Source: Archangium sp. (GTDB lineage Bacteria; Myxococcota; Myxococcia; Myxococcales; Myxococcaceae). Taken from it: a DNA stretch of 9,698 nt. Shown piece after piece: positions 6,465 to 9,698 of this stretch. Made by a program: the position numbers and the translations under genes. Each line of letters begins with the position of its first letter. Within the stretch, counting starts at the first letter, position 1. The stretch is taken from positions 1 through 9,698 of the forward strand of contig JAEUJT010000441.1 in the NCBI GenBank assembly GCA_016793525.1, written 5' to 3'. A model generated the notes under the pieces. It was not told the DNA's origin and did no database searches. It saw nothing but the letters and a program-made list of their open reading frames with translations.

Positions 6465-7673
6465 GTGTCTGAAGCGAGCGAATTCCGTGAAGTGTGTCTG
6501 CGCTGCCGGAGGCCCCAGGTGGTGTGCTGGTGTAGCGCGCTGACGCCGGTCGACAGCCGCACCCACGTCGTTTTCATTCAGCACCCGCGCGAAGCCCGCG
6601 TGCCCATCAGCACCTGTCGCATGGCGCACCTGTCGCTCCCGAATTCTGAGCTGCACGTGGGGCTCGGTGCGGTCGGCGTGCCGCAACTCGAGGCGCTCTG
6701 CGCGCAGCCGGACACGGCGGTGCTGTTTCCGTCAGATTCGGCGGTCGACGTGGCTGACGTGACGACGCCTCCGAAGAACCTGATCGTGGTCGACGGCACC
6801 TGGTCGAATGCGAAGAAGGTGGTCGAGAAGTGCCCGATCTTGTCGCGGCTCCCGCGGCTCGCCTTCACCCCCGACAAGCCGGGGAACTACCGAATTCGCA
6901 AGGAGCCCGAGGCGCACTGCCTGGCCACCATCGAGGCCACGGCCCACGTGCTCGAGCGGCTGGAATCAGCGCCCGGCCGCTTCGTGCCGATGCTGAGCGC
7001 GTTCGACGCCATGGTGGAGCGCCAGCTCGAGTACATCCGCTCCACGGGAAACAACTCGCGCCACCGCCGCCGCGTGTGGAGAACGACGCCGCGGGTCGAT
7101 CCGCTCGAGGCGCTCCGAGAGAACGCGAGCCGGCTGGTGGTGGTCTTCGGCGAGGCCAACGCGTGGCCGCTCGATCACCCCGAGCGACCGACCGGTGACG
7201 CCGAGCTCGTGCAGCTCGCCGCCAAGCACTTGGCCACGGGCGCGGAGTTCGAGTCCCTCCTTCGGCCGACCCAGCGCATCTCGCCCAGCGTGGAGTGCCA
7301 CCTCGACGTGCCCAACGCGCGCGTTGCTGAAGCTCCGCTGCGAGCCGAGGTGATGCTCGCGTGGCGCGACTTTCTCCCTGCTGATGCCGTGCTCGTTGGT
7401 TGGGGGCACTTCTGCCGCGACCTCCTCGCGCGCGAAGGCTTCGAGGCCCCGTTCCTCGACGTACGGGCGCTTTTGGCGCAGTCGAACTCGCGCAGGCCCG
7501 GCCCGGTGGAGTGCTTCGCCGATCAACTCCACGTCGTCTTGCCGAATGGGAGAGGTCGCGCCGCCCGCCGCATCACCGCGCTGACCGCCGTCTCCCGGGC
7601 GATCATCGACCGAACCCTCGCGCTCCCTGCGCCAAAGCGGGGGCGAGGTCGCGCACCGGTGGAGGCCGCGTGA
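6465..7673 (+). CDS. DTW-domain protein (predicted tRNA-uridine aminocarboxypropyltransferase) with degenerate exonuclease-like C-terminal domain
   Basis: Residues 1-195 form a DTW domain of the TDD superfamily; characterised members (E. coli TapT, human DTWD1/2) transfer the aminocarboxypropyl group of SAM to tRNA uridine, giving acp3U. Visible signatures are a four-Cys cluster C11, C14, C21, C23, then FIQHPREARVPIST (37-50), VVDGTW (108-113, the name-giving motif) and YRIRKEPEAH (142-151). After a basic stretch at 195-210, residues about 222-385 resemble the DnaQ/DEDD exonuclease fold: VVVFGEANAWPL, ELVQLAAKHL, F..LLRP, ISPSVECHL, WRDFL, VGWGHFCRDLL and LDVRALL. The acidic DEDD residues and the terminal His/Asp motif appear replaced, so nuclease activity is unlikely. 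GTG 6465 has AGGGTGGA just upstream and begins directly before the Cys cluster; GTG 6456 is an alternative. The frame is open upstream to 5952 but only opposite rsmE. The gene overlaps the next one by 4 bases. Confidence 0.88.
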   Translation: MSEASEFREVCLRCRRPQVVCWCSALTPVDSRTHVVFIQHPREARVPISTCRMAHLSLPNSELHVGLGAVGVPQLEALCAQPDTAVLFPSDSAVDVADVTTPPKNLIVVDGTWSNAKKVVEKCPILSRLPRLAFTPDKPGNYRIRKEPEAHCLATIEATAHVLERLESAPGRFVPMLSAFDAMVERQLEYIRSTGNNSRHRRRVWRTTPRVDPLEALRENASRLVVVFGEANAWPLDHPERPTGDAELVQLAAKHLATGAEFESLLRPTQRISPSVECHLDVPNARVAEAPLRAEVMLAWRDFLPADAVLVGWGHFCRDLLAREGFEAPFLDVRALLAQSNSRRPGPVECFADQLHVVLPNGRGRAARRITALTAVSRAIIDRTLALPAPKRGRGRAPVEAA

Positions 7674-8239
7674 TTCGCTCGTTGCTCCAGCGCTCGGAGC
7701 CGAGTGGAGATGATGCGCGGGAGCTGCGCGATGCGCTCGAGGAGTCGCAGGCCGCGAAAAAACTCGCCACGGCCGAGCGCGACGAAGCTGAGAAAGCGCG
7801 CCACCTCGCCGAAACCGAACGCGACGAGGCGATTCGCCGCGAGCAGGCGCTGAAGGTCGAGCTCGACGCGATGCGGGAGCGCTCGAAGCACGGTGAATCA
7901 CCCCTCGTCGCCGCGAGCTCATCCCGCGAGAGGCAGCTTCAAGGCGAGCTCCGCGCTTTGAAAGAGCGGCTCCGCGACGCACACAAGACAGACGAGCGGA
8001 TCAGGCGGCTCGAGTCTCGCAACGCGCGATTGAAGCTCCAGCTCTCTCATCGGCGCTGGGGGCCCATCGATCGTCTGGAGCAGGTCGTGTGGGACAACTG
8101 GCAGGTCCCGACGGCGCTCTCGGTGGCTGGGCTCATGTTGGCCTGGTTTTTCGACAAGCCGACGATTCCGAGCCCCCTCGTGGGCTTTGCGATACTCACG
8201 CTGGTGACGACCATCGTGACCCTCGTGCGTCGTCGCTGA
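7670..8239 (+). CDS. Small coiled-coil protein with two C-terminal membrane helices
   Basis: A 189-aa protein that I do not recognise as a named family. Residues about 14-128 are highly charged and rich in Ala, Glu, Arg and Leu with heptad spacing, predicting a long coiled coil; a short internal repeat around ERDEA occurs at 36-40 and 50-54. A break rich in Ser and Pro at 72-86 splits it into two segments. Residues 147-161 and 168-186 are hydrophobic, predicting a short membrane hairpin joined by FDKPTIPSP, and the protein ends in RRR. The coiled coil and both ends would probably face the cytoplasm. The GTG start at 7670 overlaps the stop of the DTW gene (GTGA), with GGAGG four bases upstream, so translation is probably coupled to it. 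The open frame runs back to 7400, but that part lies inside the DTW gene. Function is unknown. Confidence 0.75.
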   Translation: MIRSLLQRSEPSGDDARELRDALEESQAAKKLATAERDEAEKARHLAETERDEAIRREQALKVELDAMRERSKHGESPLVAASSSRERQLQGELRALKERLRDAHKTDERIRRLESRNARLKLQLSHRRWGPIDRLEQVVWDNWQVPTALSVAGLMLAWFFDKPTIPSPLVGFAILTLVTTIVTLVRRR

Positions 8240-8245
8240 ATCCCC

Positions 8246-8306
8246 AGCTGCCTCGCGCGCACCAACTGGCAGCTAACGCCCGCGGGGTTTTCTGGTACGC
8301 CGCGGG
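8246..8306 (+). terminator. Tandem inverted repeats, possible weak terminator or leader structure
   Basis: Two perfect 7-bp inverted repeats follow each other in the 92-base gap after the coiled-coil gene. They are AGCTGCC (8246-8252) with GGCAGCT (8268-8274), and CCCGCGG (8279-8285) with CCGCGGG (8300-8306). GGTTTTCT follows the left arm of the second repeat. Loops of 14-15 bases and no clear T tract at the end make an intrinsic terminator uncertain. They could instead fold in the leader of the tviB-like mRNA. Confidence 0.35.
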
Positions 8307-8331
8307 TTGAGTTTCATCGCTGGAGGAACGC

Positions 8332-9615
8332 GTGGCTGAGCGAATCGGAGTGGTCGGGTTGGGGTACGTCGGTCTCCCTGTGGCCTTGGCGTTCGCCAAG
8401 AAGTTCCCGGGCACGGTGGGCTTCGACATCAACGTCGAGAAAGTGACTGCGCTCCAGCGCGGCGTCGATCGCACCGGCGAGGTGTCGAGCGAGGTGCTCA
8501 AGGCCACGTCGCTCCAGATGACGGCTGACCCCGCGGCACTCAAGGCCTGCACCTTCTTCGTCGTCGCTGTGCCCACGCCGGTCGACAAGAACAACGTTCC
8601 CGATCTCACCCCCGTCGTGAAGTCGAGCGAGACCGTCGCGCGCGCGCTGAAGAAGGGCGACGTGGTGGTGTACGAATCGACCGTGTACCCCGGCGTCACC
8701 GAAGACATCTGCGGCCCGATTCTCGCGCAGGGCTCGGGCCTCAAGCGGTCTGACTTCACGCTCGGCTACTCCCCGGAGCGAATCAACCCGGGCGACACGC
8801 TGCATACCCTCGAGCGCATCGTGAAAGTCGTCTCCGGTGAAGACGGGCCCACGTTGGACCGCGTGGCCGCCACCTACGGCGCGATCATCGAGGCAGGCGT
8901 CTTCCGCGCCGCGAGCATCAAGGTCGCCGAGGCCGCGAAGGTGATCGAGAACACCCAGCGCGACCTGAACATCGCGCTGATGAACGAGCTGGCGCTGATC
9001 TTCGACCGCATGGGCATTCGCACCCGCGACGTGCTCGCCGCAGCGGGCACGAAGTGGAACTTCCTCAAGTTCACGCCGGGCCTCGTCGGCGGCCACTGCA
9101 TCGGCGTCGACCCGTATTACCTCACCACCAAGGCCGAAGAGCTCGGCTACCAGCCCCAGGTGATCCTCGCGGGGCGGCGCATCAACAACCAGGTCGGCCC
9201 CTACATCGCGCAGCGCACGGTGAAGCTGCTGATCAACCAGAACATTCCCGTGAAGGGGGCGCGCGTCGGGGTGTTGGGGCTCACGTTCAAAGAGAACGTG
9301 TCAGACATTCGCAACAGCAAGGTGCCCGACATTCTCACCGAGCTGCGCGAGTACGGCATCGACGCGAAGCTCCACGACCCGTACGCGGACCCAGCGGAGA
9401 CGAAACACGAATACGGGCTCCAGGTGAACAAGATCGAAGAGCTCACCGATCTCGACGCGCTGATCCTCGCGGTGTCCCACAAGGAGTACCTCAGTGAGTC
9501 GATCGACGCGCTCGTGGCCCGCATTCGCCCGCGCGGCGTGCTGATCGACGTGAAGAGCGCGCTCGATCCGCAGCGCCTCCCCGGCGGTGACCGCGTCGCC
9601 TACTGGTGTCTGTGA
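8332..9615 (+). CDS. tviB: TviB/WbpO-type UDP-N-acetylhexosamine 6-dehydrogenase
   Basis: A 427-aa nucleotide-sugar dehydrogenase that oxidises C6 of UDP-GlcNAc (or UDP-GalNAc) to the uronic acid with two NAD+. This supplies precursors for capsule, Vi-like antigen or O-antigen. The N-terminal Rossmann motif GLGYVG is at 9-14 and VAVPTPVD at 78-85. YESTVYPG (114-121) and YSPERINPGD (146-155) are hallmark segments. KVIENTQRDLNIAL (203-216) and KWNFLKFTPGLVGGHCIGVDP (241-261) match TviB nearly residue for residue, with catalytic C256. LGLTFKENVSDIRNSK starts the C-terminal UDP-binding domain. The resemblance is closer to TviB/WbpO than to UDP-glucose dehydrogenase, but substrate choice between GlcNAc and GalNAc cannot be fixed from sequence. 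GTG 8332 has a strong GGAGG 5 bases upstream (8322-8326). The stop TGA shares its A with the ATG of the next gene. Confidence 0.94.
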   Translation: MAERIGVVGLGYVGLPVALAFAKKFPGTVGFDINVEKVTALQRGVDRTGEVSSEVLKATSLQMTADPAALKACTFFVVAVPTPVDKNNVPDLTPVVKSSETVARALKKGDVVVYESTVYPGVTEDICGPILAQGSGLKRSDFTLGYSPERINPGDTLHTLERIVKVVSGEDGPTLDRVAATYGAIIEAGVFRAASIKVAEAAKVIENTQRDLNIALMNELALIFDRMGIRTRDVLAAAGTKWNFLKFTPGLVGGHCIGVDPYYLTTKAEELGYQPQVILAGRRINNQVGPYIAQRTVKLLINQNIPVKGARVGVLGLTFKENVSDIRNSKVPDILTELREYGIDAKLHDPYADPAETKHEYGLQVNKIEELTDLDALILAVSHKEYLSESIDALVARIRPRGVLIDVKSALDPQRLPGGDRVAYWCL

Positions 9616-9698
9616 TGTGGAACCTCGACGAGCGGCTGCGCGCGGCGCCGGCGACCTGGTTGGTGACGGGCGCGGCGGGGTTCATCGGCTCGCACCTG
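9615..9698 (+). CDS. tviC: NAD-dependent epimerase/dehydratase (TviC/WbpP-type UDP-sugar 4-epimerase), 5' fragment
   Basis: Only 28 codons are present before the window ends. The start reads MWNLDERLRAAPATWLVTGA, followed by AGFIGSHL. This contains the TGAAGFIG Rossmann motif of extended short-chain dehydrogenases. The preceding TWLVTG and the N-terminal helix of about 15 residues match the start of TviC/WbpP 4-epimerases. Those enzymes interconvert UDP-GlcNAc(A) and UDP-GalNAc(A) and are typically encoded next to TviB/WbpO. The ATG at 9615 overlaps the tviB stop by one base (TGATG), so the two are translationally coupled. Family is secure; the exact epimerase type is inferred mainly from the neighbour. 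Confidence 0.85.
   Translation, partial: MWNLDERLRAAPATWLVTGAAGFIGSHL

Noticed and set aside
7400..7669. Upstream extension of the coiled-coil open frame
   Set aside because: It lies wholly inside the DTW gene in another frame; GTG 7670 with GGAGG gives a clean, coupled start.
6966..7982. 338-codon minus-strand open frame
   Set aside because: It is antisense to the DTW and coiled-coil genes, and its composition is that of a shadow frame.

Overview
This is a GC-rich window with several GTG starts, very tight gene spacing and no sign of mobile DNA. The gene content (PEGA-domain protein, elicitor-type transglutaminase relative, ADP-ribosylglycohydrolase-like protein, many predicted metabolic enzymes) suggests a myxobacterium or close relative (Myxococcota). 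That assignment is an inference from gene style, since no rRNA or other marker lies in the window.

Layout. (1) Positions 1-3405, minus strand: a compact four-gene run, transcribed right to left. It encodes an ADP-ribosylglycohydrolase-fold protein whose metal-site aspartates are replaced, a PhyH-type Fe(II)/2-oxoglutarate dioxygenase, an adenosine-deaminase-fold protein with two altered substrate contacts, and the N-terminal half of quinone-dependent dihydroorotate dehydrogenase (PyrD), which runs off the left edge. (2) Positions 3406-3481: a short divergent intergenic region with an imperfect 20-bp palindrome. (3) Positions 3482-4972, plus strand: a 496-aa protein resembling the Phytophthora-type elicitor transglutaminases, with a helical N-terminal domain and a Thr/Pro linker, followed by a probable terminator. 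(4) Positions 5070-5684, plus strand: an exported PEGA-repeat protein. (5) Positions 5688-6407, minus strand: RsmE, convergent with the PEGA gene. (6) Positions 6465-8239, plus strand: a DTW-domain protein (predicted tRNA acp3U transferase) with a C-terminal domain that looks like an inactivated DEDD exonuclease. It is translationally coupled to a small coiled-coil membrane protein. (7) Positions 8332-9698, plus strand: a TviB-type UDP-sugar 6-dehydrogenase overlapping the start of a TviC/WbpP-type 4-epimerase, the beginning of a UDP-hexosaminuronic-acid (surface polysaccharide) locus that continues to the right.

How they fit together. RsmE (16S rRNA m3U1498) and the DTW protein are divergent neighbours and both are predicted RNA-modification enzymes. 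TviB and TviC catalyse consecutive steps from UDP-GlcNAc to UDP-GalNAcA. The left cluster joins one core pyrimidine enzyme to three proteins of nucleotide-related or oxidative families, two of which carry substitutions at key active-site positions. This makes it the best candidate here for something undescribed, although no pathway can be proved from sequence alone.

There is no gene-free stretch over 300 bases. The longest gaps are 4973-5069, 8240-8331, 3406-3481 and 6408-6464. No tRNA, rRNA, CRISPR array, insertion sequence or recognisable defence system was seen.
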